64,000 nt of DNA from RPQJ01 sp963754125 (GTDB lineage: Bacteria > Pseudomonadota > Gammaproteobacteria > Steroidobacterales > Steroidobacteraceae). A program made the translations under genes and the position numbers. How positions within the stretch are numbered: the first letter of the stretch is position 1; every line of letters begins with the position of its first letter. The notes below the pieces were generated by a model. That model had not been told where the DNA came from. It did not search any database and worked only from the letters and a program-made list of their open reading frames with translations. Location: NCBI GenBank assembly GCA_963754125.1, contig CAVWEX010000001.1:248001-312000 (forward strand), written 5' to 3'. Below are positions 54,479 to 63,410 of this stretch, one piece after another.

Positions 54479-55423
54479 ATGGACCAGCTGCTCGCCATGA
54501 AGGTCTTCACCCGGGTGGCCGAACGCGGCTCGTTCGCCCAGGCGGCCGACGAGCTCGACATCTCGCGGGCGGCGGCCAGCGCACACGTCGCGGCGCTCGA
54601 GAAGCACCTCGGCGCCCGGCTGCTCAACCGCACCACGCGCCGGGTCGGCCTGACCGCCGAGGGCGCGGACTTCCTGCGTCGCAGCCGCCGCATCCTGGAC
54701 GAAGTCCAGGATGCCGAGGAAACGCTGCGCGGCGCGCGCTCGAAGCCGCAGGGACTGCTGCGGGTGGACGTGCCCGTCGTGTTCGGCCGCTACCTGCTGC
54801 TGCCGGCGCTCCCGGAGTTCACGCGACGCTACCCGGCCATCGAACTCGACATCCGCCTGAACGACCGCGTGGTGGATCTCGTCGCCGAGCGGGTGGACAT
54901 CGCCCTGCGGGTGAGCGCCGTGCAGCAGTCGGGACTCGTCGCGCGGCGGGTCGGCCAGATCAACATCGTCACCTGTGCCTCGCCCACCTACCTCGCCGAC
55001 CACGGCGAGCCCGCGACGCCCGATGACCTGCGGCAGCACCGCCTGCTCGGGCTCACCCCCGCCGGCGGCGGCACGCCCGAATGGAACTTCCCGGCGCCGT
55101 ACACGTCGCGCCGTCTCAAGCTGCACTTCGCCATGCAGTTCAACGCCGCCGAGGCGCCCATCATCGCGGCGGCAGCCGGCCTCGGCATCACGCACACGGG
55201 CGACCTGATCGTCGCGGAGTACATCGCGCGCGGCGAGCTCAAGCTGATCCTCGAGAAGTTCGTGCTGCCGGGGCCGCCGATCTCGCTCGTGTACCCGTCG
55301 GCCGGCCACCAGTCGCCGAAGGTCCGCGTCTTCTCCGACTTCGCCGCCGACCTGCTGCGACGCTGGCGCGAGATCGTGCAGCAGTGGCTGCAGGTGGCAC
55401 CCACGCCGCCGCCGCAGTCGTGA
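54479..55423 (+). CDS. LysR-family transcriptional regulator
   Basis: 314 residues. The N-terminal winged HTH reads MDQLLAMKVFTRVAERGSFA, ISRAAASAHVAALEKHLGAR and LLNRTTRRVGLTAEG. The effector domain begins PQGLLRVDVPVVFGRYLLLP. It belongs to the large group that begins MDxLxxMxxFxxVxExGSF, often regulating nearby oxidoreductase or efflux genes. The start at 54479 matches that group. Possible targets are the small membrane protein upstream or NnrU downstream, but neither is shown. Confidence 0.93.
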   Translation: MDQLLAMKVFTRVAERGSFAQAADELDISRAAASAHVAALEKHLGARLLNRTTRRVGLTAEGADFLRRSRRILDEVQDAEETLRGARSKPQGLLRVDVPVVFGRYLLLPALPEFTRRYPAIELDIRLNDRVVDLVAERVDIALRVSAVQQSGLVARRVGQINIVTCASPTYLADHGEPATPDDLRQHRLLGLTPAGGGTPEWNFPAPYTSRRLKLHFAMQFNAAEAPIIAAAAGLGITHTGDLIVAEYIARGELKLILEKFVLPGPPISLVYPSAGHQSPKVRVFSDFAADLLRRWREIVQQWLQVAPTPPPQS

Positions 55424-55480
55424 GCCGCGTCCGGCCGCACGACCTGTAGAATCGCGCGCCTTCGTCACCGGGACCCCACC

Positions 55481-56053
55481 ATGCTCAAACTCGTCGCCGG
55501 CCTCGTGATCTTCCTGGGCGTCCATTCCACCGCGATCTTCGCGCCCGGCTGGCGCGAACGAACCATCGCGCGCATCGGCGCGGGTCCGTGGAAGGTGATC
55601 TACTCGATCGCCTCGCTCATCGGCTTCCTGCTGATCGTGGGCGGCTACGCACAGGCGCGGCTCGACCCGGTGGTGCTGTACAACCCGCCCTTCTGGCTGC
55701 GGCACCTCGCGGCGCTGCTCATGCTGCCCGTGTTCCCGCTGCTGCTCGCGACCTACCTCCCGGGGCGCATCAAGGCGGCGGTCAAGCACCCGATGCTCAC
55801 CGCCACCAAGGCCTGGGCGCTGTCGCACCTGCTCGTCAACGGCATGCTCGCCGACGTGCTGCTGTTCGGCGGCTTCCTCGCCTGGGCGGTGCTCGACCGG
55901 ATCTCGGCGGGCAAGCGCCCGCAGGTCGCCGTCCGCGGCGCCCCGGTTTCGATCCGCAACGACGTGATCGCGGTCGTGGGCGGCCTGGTGCTGTATGCCG
56001 TCTTCGTCATGTGGGCCCACGTGCGGCTGTTCGGCGTCGCACCGATGGGCTGA
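55481..56053 (+). CDS. NnrU-family membrane protein
   Basis: 190 residues, five or so membrane segments (LKLVAGLVIFLGVHSTAIF, VIYSIASLIGFLLIVGG, LAALLMLPVFPLLLATYL, LLFGGFLAWAVL, VIAVVGGLVLYAVFVMWAHV). Family landmarks: GVHS, LVHPMLT-like (VKHPMLTATKAWALSHLL) and a C-terminal HVRLFGVAP. NnrU relatives occur near denitrification genes and also with isoprenoid enzymes; function is unsettled. A -10-like TAGAAT lies at 55447-55452. Confidence 0.9.
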   Translation: MLKLVAGLVIFLGVHSTAIFAPGWRERTIARIGAGPWKVIYSIASLIGFLLIVGGYAQARLDPVVLYNPPFWLRHLAALLMLPVFPLLLATYLPGRIKAAVKHPMLTATKAWALSHLLVNGMLADVLLFGGFLAWAVLDRISAGKRPQVAVRGAPVSIRNDVIAVVGGLVLYAVFVMWAHVRLFGVAPMG

Positions 56054-56061
56054 GGCGGCCG

Positions 56062-56969
56062 GTGGAGCGGGTCGAGGTCCCCTTCGGCAGTCACGGCGGC
56101 ATCTGCCGGGCCTGGCGCTATGCGCCTGCCGCCGTCGGACGGCGCGGCGAACGAGCGGCGTCCCTGCGTGGTGATGGCGCACGGCTTCGGCGCCACGCGG
56201 GATGCATCGCTCGCACCGTACGCCGAGCGCTTCGTGGCCGCCGGCATGCACGTGCTGCTGTTCGACTACCGGCACTTCGGCGCGAGCGATGGACAACCCC
56301 GGCAGCTCGTGTCGGTACGGCGCCAGCTCCAGGACTATGCCGCCGCCGTCGAGTTCGCCCGGGCGCTCCGCGGCGTCGATCCGGCGCGGGTCGCGGTGTG
56401 GGGCACGTCGTTCTCCGGTGGACACGCGCTCGTGACCGCCGCCCGCGTGCCGGGTGTGGCAGCGGCAATCTGCCAGTGCCCGATGATGGACGGCCTTGCG
56501 GCCGTGCGGCGCATCCTCGAGTACGCCGGTCCGGGGCAGCTCCTGCGGCTCACCGGCCACGGCCTGCTCGACCTCGCGCTCGCACCCTTCCGCCGCGCGC
56601 ATTACCTGCCGACGGTGGGCCCGCCCGGCAGCCTTGCCATCATGAGCAGCGACGACGCCGACTCGGGCTACCGCGCCCTCCTGCCGCCGGGCGCGCGACT
56701 GGATGTGGCGGCGCGCATCGCGTTATCCGTCGGCTTCTACCGACCCGTGAGCCACGCCCAACGCGTGCGCTGCCCGGTGCTCGTGCAGGTCTGCGAACGC
56801 GACAGCGTCGCGCCCGTCGCGGCCGCCGAGCGCGCCATTGCCGGGCTCGGCTGCACTCGCCGAGGTACGGCGCTATCCGATCGGCCACTTCGAGCCGTAT
56901 TTCGGCGAGCACTTCGAGCGCAGCGTCACCGACCAGCTCGAGTTCCTGCGCGCCCGCCTCGCACCCTGA
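56062..56969 (+). CDS. Alpha/beta hydrolase (two frame breaks)
   Basis: About 302 residues after repair. GTG start eight bases after NnrU, beginning VERVEVPFGSHGGICRAWRY. Motifs: VVMAHGFGATRDASLAPYAE, LLFDYRHFGASDG, nucleophile elbow VWGTSFSGGHAL, and a late His in YPIGHFEPYFGEHF. Frames break near 56125-56145 and at 56851 (extra C, giving AGLGALAEVRRYP when removed). It resembles dienelactone/acyl-peptidase-type hydrolases; substrate unknown. Confidence 0.78.
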
Positions 56970-56993
56970 GCGCCGACCGCCCGACGCGCGGCC

Positions 56994-58076
56994 TCACCAG
57001 CCCTTGAAGAAGCTGCCGTCGGCGAAGTCCCACAGCAGGTTCAGGTGATAGCGGGTGTTGTACGGCTGGTCGCTGAGCGGGAACTCGACGCCCAGGTTGA
57101 GCGCCACGTGCCCGCCCTTCGTGAGCCCGAATCGAACCTGCGGCACGACCGTCCATTGCACGGTGTCCTCGTCCTCTGCGTCGAAGGGCACGGTCGCCGT
57201 GACCTCGAGCGCCGGGAACGCCGCACGCGGCAGGCCCGCCCACAGGTAGTGCACCACGCCGGCGAGTTCCACCTCGCCTTCGTCGGTGTCGTCCACCGGC
57301 ACGATCACCCGCGCGCTCGACTGGAACGTCGCCTTGTCGGAAAACTGCTTGCCGTAGGCGAGGTAGGGAATGATCTCCTCCGATTCATCGCTGTCGGTCG
57401 GGAATGCGACGATCAGCGCGCCGGAGAGGATCGAGCGCTTCTCGAGATTCCAGTACAGCACGGTCTTGGCGCCGGCCTCGACCTTCGTGATCTCGGAGTC
57501 GGTGCCGTCGTCCTCGTGGATGATCTCGAGGACGCCCATCGAGCGCTTGCCGAAGCGCTTCTCGATCTCGACGACGTTGCGCCAGACATTGTCGCCGTCG
57601 CGCTCGGTGATGCGCGCCTTGTAGACGATCTCGTCCTCGGGGAAGGCCTTCTTGGTGCGCACCGGCAGGAAGAAATTCATCTCGCCCGGCGGGTACCTGT
57701 CGCTGCCGGGCGCGAGCGTCTTGGCGTAGGCCACGACGTTCTGGATGTCCTCCTCCTTGAGCGTCGCCTTCTGCCCCGGCATCACGGCCGACAGGCCCAG
57801 CGCCGGGCCGCCGTGGGTGACGACGATGTGCCAGTCCGAGGCCGGCTCGCGGCTGTTGAACAGCGGGTCGGACAGGTCCGCAGGCTGCGGGTCGAGCGCC
57901 TGCACCACGGGATTCGTCGGATCGGGTCGACCGGTCGGGCCGTGGCAGGCGGCGCAGACTTCCTCGAAGATCTTGCGCCCGGCCTCGAGGTCGGCGGACT
58001 GCACCGGTGCAGCGAGGGCGAGCGACAGTGTGGCCGCGGCCAAGGGGCCGGCGATCAGATTTCTGTGAACGTTCAT
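56994..58076 (-). CDS. Cytochrome c fused to a barrel-like domain
   Basis: 360 residues. Signal peptide ends PVQSADLEAG. A class I cytochrome c domain follows, with haem motif CAACH (Cys41, Cys44, His45) and a likely axial Met in SAVMPGQKATLK. From about residue 125 to the end the protein is beta-rich with alternating hydrophobic strands (TVLYWNLEKRSILSGALIVA, GHVALNLGVEFPLSDQPY) and ends in an aromatic residue (FFKGW), like an outer membrane barrel. Start at MNVHRNLIAG. Convergent with the hydrolase gene. A haem group on an outer membrane protein is the inferred arrangement. Confidence 0.78.
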   Translation of the reverse strand: MNVHRNLIAGPLAAATLSLALAAPVQSADLEAGRKIFEEVCAACHGPTGRPDPTNPVVQALDPQPADLSDPLFNSREPASDWHIVVTHGGPALGLSAVMPGQKATLKEEDIQNVVAYAKTLAPGSDRYPPGEMNFFLPVRTKKAFPEDEIVYKARITERDGDNVWRNVVEIEKRFGKRSMGVLEIIHEDDGTDSEITKVEAGAKTVLYWNLEKRSILSGALIVAFPTDSDESEEIIPYLAYGKQFSDKATFQSSARVIVPVDDTDEGEVELAGVVHYLWAGLPRAAFPALEVTATVPFDAEDEDTVQWTVVPQVRFGLTKGGHVALNLGVEFPLSDQPYNTRYHLNLLWDFADGSFFKGW

Positions 58077-58388
58077 GGGATGCCTCGTGCGGAGCCGCCG
58101 GTCGGGGGCCGTTGCCGGCAAGGTTAGGCATCCGGCTCGCGGGGCCGATTCAGCATTTTCCGCAGCGGGCCGTGCCCAGGCTCCATGGCAGCAGTGCGCA
58201 CGATCGCTGCGCCGGGCCAGCGACGCCATCAAGTCAAATTCCAGAATTACTCATTGCAGGCGCCCCGGGTGCGGCGCACGGTGTTCGGCATGCCGTTGCG
58301 CGACGACGCCGCGCGACGACGCCGGGGCGCTCGCCCGCAGGTGCGTTCCGGATCACCACCAGACGCGTCGATCGTGGAGGGAGTCCAG
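58077..58388. repeat. Intergenic region with tandem 13-mer and inverted repeat
   Basis: 312 bases between the divergent cytochrome c and endonuclease/phosphatase genes. No gene seen. It holds a perfect 13-base tandem duplication (58298-58310 and 58311-58323) and a 9-bp inverted repeat (58260-58268 with 58322-58330) that encloses it. An AT-richer patch at 58231-58256 may contain promoter elements. Confidence 0.5.
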
Positions 58389-59642
58389 ATGATCCGCTGG
58401 AACGCTACCCTTGCTCGCCGTCGCGACGCTCGTCGCCGCCGGCACCGCGTCATCCGCCGACATCGAGGTCATGACGCAGAACCAGTACGTCGGGGCCGAC
58501 CTGATCGGCGTGGTCTCGGAGCCGGACTTCAACGCCGCGGCGATCGAGTTCCTGCAGATCCGCGCGGCCAGCCTGCCGGCCGAGCGGGCCCGCGCGCTCG
58601 CTGCGTTGATCGACAAGCGCGCACCCGCGCTCGTTGGGCTGCAGGAGGTCTACCTGTTCACTTGCGTCGAGCCCGTTCCGATCCCCGACGACTTCAAGGG
58701 CTGCGAGGATCCATCTTTTGCCGGCGCCTTCACGGACCAGCTCGCCGACACGCTCGCCGCGCTCGGCGGCAAGTATGTCGAGGCCGCGACCGTCGTGAAC
58801 CTCGACTTCCCGAAGGCCCTTGATCTGCCGCCGCCCTACAGCTTCTTCCCCGGGCTGCCGATCCAGGTGGGCGACGTGACCATCCTCATCCGCGTGGTGG
58901 ACCGAGACGTGATCATTGCGCGCACGGACGTGCCGTTCCAGAAGATCGACTTCACCGAGCTGCAGTTCATGGACACGACGATCTGCGAACTCGCGTCGGC
59001 GGACGGCTGCAACTATCACGAGGTCGCCTCGCAGGAAATCACGATCAGGCTCCCGATGCCGCCGCGACGGGGAGATCGATGGAGATCACCCGGACCGTGC
59101 GCTTCGAGCGCGGCTTCGTCGGCGTGAATGCGATGGTAGGCGGCAAGCCGTACCGCTTCGTCAATACGCACCTGGAGACGCGGCTCGAATCCTTCGGTGC
59201 TTTCGGTCGCTACTTCCAGACCGCGCAGGCCTACGAACTGCAGGGGATCCTCGGAGCGCTGCAAGTGTTCGCCCCGAACCCGAAGCAGATCGTGGTCGGC
59301 GACTTCAACTCGGACCCGCGTGACGTCGAGGAAGTCCCGGGCATCGTGCCCCCTTACCAGATCTTCGCGGCCAACCACACGGACGTCTGGACCAGGCGCC
59401 CCGGCGCCTCGACGGGCAAGGGGGCGCCGCTCGTGGGACTCACCTGCTGCCAGGACGAGGACCTCGGCAACTTCAGGTCCACGCTGTACGAACGAGTTGA
59501 CCTGATCTTCTCGCTGGACGTGCCGAAGAAAGTTCAGACCGCCCGCGTGCTGGGTGATTCGGTGTCCGAGAAGACCCGGCCGATCTCCCTGGGCGTGTGG
59601 CCGTCCGACCACGCCTCGGTCGCCGCAAGACTGACCTACTGA
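58389..59642 (+). CDS. Secreted endonuclease/exonuclease/phosphatase-family protein (two frame breaks)
   Basis: About 416 residues. ATG at 58389 with GGAGGGAG upstream; signal peptide LLAVATLVAAGTASSAD. Metal and active-site blocks of the family: MTQNQYVGADL, PALVGLQEVYL, RFVNTHLETRLE, VVGDFNSDP and the C-terminal WPSDHASVAARL (Asp-His). Extra T at 58411 and a missing G near 59055 break the frame. The fold covers DNases, phosphodiesterases and sphingomyelinases; a secreted phosphodiesterase is the safest reading. A terminator follows. Confidence 0.85.
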
Positions 59643-59676
59643 CTTGCGCTACTGACCCGGGACTGGTCGAATCCAA

Positions 59677-59710
59677 GGGCGTGCCGCGCAGCCGCGGCAC
59701 GCCCTTTCTT
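59677..59710 (+). terminator. Rho-independent terminator
   Basis: A perfect 12-bp stem (59677-59688 with 59693-59704), CAGC loop and TTTCTT after it, 34 bases downstream of the stop. Confidence 0.88.
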
Positions 59711-59774
59711 CATGCGGCAGCCGTCCACGCCGGGCGGGCGATCGGCAGATCATCAGCAGCGAGGCAACGATCCG

Positions 59775-60257
59775 ATGCTCAAGTCCACCGCGCGCGCCAT
59801 CCGAGGCCTGCTCGACGGCGAGCGAATCCTGTCACTGGCCGTGCTGGTGGAGGGCGTGCCCTTCGCCGGCCTGCTGCCGTTCGTTCCGACGACAGATTAC
59901 AGCGGGGTGGTGATCCACGCCTCGCGGCTGTCGCGGCACACGGCGGGCCTGTCGGCCAGTGCCCGCGCCGCGGTGCTGCTGCACGAGCAGGACGGCCCGG
60001 AGAAGGACCCGCTGCAGATCAAGCGCGCCTCGTTCGAGTGCAACGTGTTCCCGCTCGAGCGCAACGGCGAGGAATGGACGGCTGAGCGAGAGCGTTACCT
60101 GGAACGGTTCCCCGGCAGCCGCATCACCTTCCGGCTGAGCGACTTCACGCTGTACCGGCTCGAGTTCCGGCAGGGACTGTGGGTGGGCGGGTTCGGCCGC
60201 GCGGTGGAAATCACGACGTCCGACGTCAGGAAACTGGCGTCGCACGGCCTCGCCTGA
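59775..60257 (+). CDS. Pyridoxamine 5'-phosphate oxidase-like flavin-fold protein
   Basis: 160 residues. The split-barrel pattern is ILSLAVLVEGVPFAGLLPFV, VVIHASRLSRHTAGLSA, AVLLHEQDG and a C-terminal RLEFRQGLWVGGFGRAVEI. This resembles HugZ/PPOX-type FMN or haem-binding proteins. The ATG at 59775 starts the fold directly. Convergent with the ArsR gene, ten bases apart. Cofactor and reaction uncertain. Confidence 0.75.
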   Translation: MLKSTARAIRGLLDGERILSLAVLVEGVPFAGLLPFVPTTDYSGVVIHASRLSRHTAGLSASARAAVLLHEQDGPEKDPLQIKRASFECNVFPLERNGEEWTAERERYLERFPGSRITFRLSDFTLYRLEFRQGLWVGGFGRAVEITTSDVRKLASHGLA

Positions 60258-60267
60258 GGCCCGGGAC

Positions 60268-60627
60268 CTAACGCCTGCAGAACTGCGCGTGCAACGTGGT
60301 CATCACCGCGGCCGCATCCCCGCTCGAGAGCGAGTAGTAGATCGACTGGCCGGCCCGACGGGTCCTGACGAGATGCTTGCGCCTGAGCACACCCAGGTGC
60401 TGGGACAGCGCCGACTGACTCAGCCCGATCAGCGGCTGCAGGTCGCTCACCGACTTCTCGCCGTCGGCAAGCTGGCACAGGATCATCAGCCGCGACGTGT
60501 TCGCCATCGCGCCCAGCAGGTCACAGGCCTTGTGGGCGTTCTTCTCGAGGCGTCGCAGGCTGGCGGGGGTCATGACCGGCAGGGGCATCACGGCCACGGC
60601 CCGGGCGCGACTGGTATTGGTCTTCAT
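60268..60627 (-). CDS. ArsR/SmtB-family repressor with BigR/SqrR-type Cys pair
   Basis: 119 residues with an ArsR winged helix (LSQSALSQHLGVLRRKHLV; wing RAGQSIYYSL). It has Cys51 in MILCQLADGEKSV and Cys117 in HAQFCRR, 66 residues apart. That is the same spacing as the persulfide-sensing pair of BigR (42/108) and SqrR (41/107), from memory. Cys35 is extra. Such repressors respond to reactive sulfur. It lies beside lbpA/hdr genes on the same strand, so it probably controls them, like the ArsR regulator reported for sHdr genes (inference). Confidence 0.85.
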   Translation of the reverse strand: MKTNTSRARAVAVMPLPVMTPASLRRLEKNAHKACDLLGAMANTSRLMILCQLADGEKSVSDLQPLIGLSQSALSQHLGVLRRKHLVRTRRAGQSIYYSLSSGDAAAVMTTLHAQFCRR

Positions 60628-60785
60628 CGGTCGGCGATATTAGCCGAATCGACGGCCGGAATCGCGGTGGCGGTCGCAAACACAGGGCGATGGCCCGGCG
60701 CGCGCAGTCCCCGATCCGGGGCAACAGCCGGACGCTCAGCGTCCATGCATCGACGGAATCGACCCCCGGCGATTGGCAGCTGCAA

Positions 60786-61226
60786 TCAGCCGCAGCCGGC
60801 GAATCCGTCGGCCGCCATCTTCGCCTCGTACGGCCCTGCCACCGCAGTGCCCGGGACGAGTCCAGGCTTGACGCTGTCCCAATCCTCGGGCTTCAGCACG
60901 ATCAACCAGCCTTCGCCGTACGGGTCTGAGTTCGCTACGCTGGGGTTCGCCACCAGCGCCTCGTTGATCGCGACCACCGAGCCCGCGGCAGCGACCTTGG
61001 CCGGGCCCACCCATTTGCCCGACTCGACGGTCGCGCAGGACTTGCCCGCCTTCACTTCCTTGCCCACGCCTTTTGGAGTGAACGCGACCAGCTTGCCCGC
61101 CATGGCCGTCGCCACCGTGGTCATGCCGACCTTGACCGTGCCATCGCCGATCTCCTTGAACCAGATGTGGTTCTCCACGTCGTAAAGAAGATCGTCGGGC
61201 AGGTTGCAACCCTTCACGTTGGGCAT
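60786..61226 (-). CDS. lbpA: GcvH-like lipoate-binding protein (LbpA type)
   Basis: 146 residues, glycine-cleavage H-protein fold. The lipoylation site is TVESGKWVGP with Lys71. ESGKWVGP, in place of the ESVKA-type site of true GcvH, marks the LbpA proteins of sHdr sulfur-oxidation clusters. N-terminus MPNVKGCNLPDDLLYD. Lipoate on this protein is thought to carry sulfur for the sHdr complex. It follows HdrB and an accessory gene on the same strand, which supports the call. No glycine cleavage genes are near. Confidence 0.87.
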   Translation of the reverse strand: MPNVKGCNLPDDLLYDVENHIWFKEIGDGTVKVGMTTVATAMAGKLVAFTPKGVGKEVKAGKSCATVESGKWVGPAKVAAAGSVVAINEALVANPSVANSDPYGEGWLIVLKPEDWDSVKPGLVPGTAVAGPYEAKMAADGFAGCG

Positions 61227-61237
61227 CTCGGGACTCC

Positions 61238-61675
61238 TCAGGCCGATTCGGGCGGCGCGGCATCCTGACGCAGCGGACGCGAGGCACAGCAGAAATCGCC
61301 GAGCTCCGCGACCTGCATCTTGCCGGCCACGAACAGGAACAGGTGATTTGCGACCATCGTCATCATCAGCAGCCGCTGCGCCGCAGCGTCGTGCTGCGGA
61401 TCCCCGGTGACGAGGTTGTAATGGTAGACGAGTTCACGGCAGGTTTCCCGGCAGGCGTTGAAGCTCGGGTCGTCGGCGCAACCCTGCCGATGCAGCGCGA
61501 GCAGCCGGAAGCCCTCGCGCGTCTCGCAGGTGGGTTCGACGCCCTTCGCGATCACCCAGTGCTCGAGGACCTCCTCGCCGAGGGCGAGCAGATCCGCGGC
61601 AGCGGTCGCACCGTCGCCGGCGGCGCCGGCCTCGATCGCGCCGAGGCGCCGCTCGATGTCGGCGAGCGGCCTCAC
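61238..61675 (-). CDS. Accessory protein of the hdr/lbpA locus
   Basis: 145 residues, GTG start overlapping the hdrB stop (GTGA). Mostly helical with several Cys: VEPTCETREGFRLLALHR, GCADDPSFNACRETCREL and FCCASRPLRQ. I do not recognise a function. Its position between hdrB and lbpA in one transcript and its Cys/His content suggest a part in the same sulfur chemistry. The gap to lbpA is 11 bases. Confidence 0.75.
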   Translation of the reverse strand: MRPLADIERRLGAIEAGAAGDGATAAADLLALGEEVLEHWVIAKGVEPTCETREGFRLLALHRQGCADDPSFNACRETCRELVYHYNLVTGDPQHDAAAQRLLMMTMVANHLFLFVAGKMQVAELGDFCCASRPLRQDAAPPESA

Positions 61676-62607
61676 GCGAGTCCCTTGTCCTTGAGGAACC
61701 CGAGCGAGTCGGAGATGTTCTCGTGCACGCCGAGCTGCTTCGGCTTGAGGCCGAGCGCGAGGCCGAGCAACTGCGTGAAGTAGATGATCTTGACCTTGGT
61801 CGGCTGGCCGAACTTCTTCTCGGCACGCACCTGGTGCATCTCGAGCCCGGAATGGCAGGTCGGGCACTCGGTCGCGATCACCTCGGCGCCGGCCGCTTCA
61901 GCAGCGCGCAGGATGTTGAGGACCAGCTTGGTCGAAGTGTCGCTGTCGGAGAGCGTGTGCGCTCCGCCGCAGCAGGCGGTCTTGAGCGGGAACTCGACGT
62001 TCTCGGCGCCTGCCGCCGCGAGCAGGTCGTCCATGAAATGAGGCTTCGACGTGGACTCGCTGCCCGGTCCCTGGTCCTTCTCCGGGAAGATGTGCCGCGG
62101 CCGCGTGTACATGCAGCCGTAGTAGTTCGCGACCCGCAGGCCCTTCAATGAATTGCGAAGGCGCTTCTTGAGCCCTTCCTCGCCGATCCCCTGCTTGATC
62201 CAGTCGAGCGCGTGGATGGTCTCGACCTGGCCGGCCTGGTAGGTCGCGTGCCCGGCCTTCTTCGACAGGCGGTCCACGACCTCGGCGCTCGCCGGGTCGT
62301 GCGCGAGGTCGTACTCGGCCTTCTTTAGGTTGTGGTAGCAGCCGTTGCACGGCGCCATCACGACGTCCATGTTCATCTCGCTGGCCGCCGTCGCCATCAC
62401 GCGCGAAGACAGGTACGTCTGCAACTTGGGGTCGATGTTCTTGACTTCCATCGCCCCGCAGCAGTTCCAGTTCTTGACCTCGACCAGCTCGAGGCCGAGT
62501 GCCTTGCCGAGCTGCTGCGTCGAGCGGTTGTACGAGTGCGCCGTCCCCTCGAGCGCGCAGCCCGGATAGTAGGCAACCTTCTGGTACTTGCCCTTGACCG
62601 TGCTCAT
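61672..62607 (-). CDS. hdrB: Heterodisulfide reductase subunit B-like protein (sHdrB)
   Basis: 311 residues. Two cysteine-rich CCG domains: Cys17 in YYPGCALE, Cys49-Cys50 in NWNCCG, Cys87 and Cys90 in APCNGC; then YYGCMYTRP, TACCGGAH and ECPTCHSG. These hold non-cubane iron-sulfur clusters, the catalytic centre of HdrB. In bacteria with LbpA the complex works in sulfur oxidation. The start overlaps the hdrC stop (ATGA). The hdrA gene should lie beyond the right edge. Confidence 0.92.
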   Translation of the reverse strand: MSTVKGKYQKVAYYPGCALEGTAHSYNRSTQQLGKALGLELVEVKNWNCCGAMEVKNIDPKLQTYLSSRVMATAASEMNMDVVMAPCNGCYHNLKKAEYDLAHDPASAEVVDRLSKKAGHATYQAGQVETIHALDWIKQGIGEEGLKKRLRNSLKGLRVANYYGCMYTRPRHIFPEKDQGPGSESTSKPHFMDDLLAAAGAENVEFPLKTACCGGAHTLSDSDTSTKLVLNILRAAEAAGAEVIATECPTCHSGLEMHQVRAEKKFGQPTKVKIIYFTQLLGLALGLKPKQLGVHENISDSLGFLKDKGLA

Positions 62608-63398
62608 GTCCGCACCCCCCGGCCCGCGGCGGCGGGCTCCGCGTCCTGCTTCGCCGCCTCGATCAGGCCGTCGAGCCCGAGCGCGCGCCGACGCTTGTGC
62701 TCCTGCTCGTGGACGTATTCCTCGATGGCCGCACGTGCGCCCGACCAGCCGCTGGTCCGGGGCGCGACCAGCGTTGCGAGCCCGAGCTTGGTCAGCATCG
62801 TCACCGGCAGGTGGCGCAGCATCCGCTTCACCATCTCGATCAGCCACTCCTGGTTGAGGCTCTGGCCGGTGCGCTTGAAGAAGCGCTGCATGACGCGTCC
62901 TTCCTCGATCTTGCCGCGCTCGAACACCTGCTCCGAGAACACCTCGTCGAACACCATCGAAGGCGACTTCTTCACGTGCCCTTTGAGCTCCATCCAGTGC
63001 GACAGCGCCTTCATCACGCCCTCGGGCACGACGTCGCGCGGGCAGGCGTAGGTGCACTTGTTGCAGGACACGCACTGCCAGATGATGTCCTTGTCGCGCA
63101 GCAACTCGGACTCCATGCCCAGACGGATCAGGTAGATCCAGTAGCGCGGGTTGAAGTCCGGGTTGATCGCATTGACCGTGCAGGAGTTCGTGCAGGACCC
63201 GCACTGCCAGCAGCGGTGCACGTGCTCCCCGCCCGGCAGCGCCGCGATTTCCTCCTGCAGGTCCTCGTTGTAGTCGGTGACCGCGCGCGACTGGATGAAC
63301 GTGCTCCAGTGCCCGGAGACGTCCACGCCGTCCACGACCAGATGGTCGTGGGTGTGCAGGTTCTCCGGCCGGATCAGCGACACTTCATGGATGGGCAT
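62604..63398 (-). CDS. hdrC: Heterodisulfide reductase subunit C-like protein (sHdrC)
   Basis: 264 residues. Two [4Fe-4S] motifs: CWQCGSCTNSC (Cys63, 66, 69, 73) and CVSCNKCTYACP (Cys109, 112, 115, 119). The rest is helical. HdrC passes electrons between HdrA flavin and HdrB. Length and motif spacing are normal. It is coupled to hdrB, and 12 bases separate it from the upstream accessory gene. With hdrB this fits the second C/B pair of sHdr clusters (inference). Confidence 0.92.
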   Translation of the reverse strand: MPIHEVSLIRPENLHTHDHLVVDGVDVSGHWSTFIQSRAVTDYNEDLQEEIAALPGGEHVHRCWQCGSCTNSCTVNAINPDFNPRYWIYLIRLGMESELLRDKDIIWQCVSCNKCTYACPRDVVPEGVMKALSHWMELKGHVKKSPSMVFDEVFSEQVFERGKIEEGRVMQRFFKRTGQSLNQEWLIEMVKRMLRHLPVTMLTKLGLATLVAPRTSGWSGARAAIEEYVHEQEHKRRRALGLDGLIEAAKQDAEPAAAGRGVRT

Positions 63399-63410
63399 TT
63401 CCTGGCCTCG

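Noticed and set aside
60786..61226. True glycine-cleavage H protein
   Set aside because: The ESGKWVGP site, hdr neighbours and lack of gcvT/gcvP favour LbpA.
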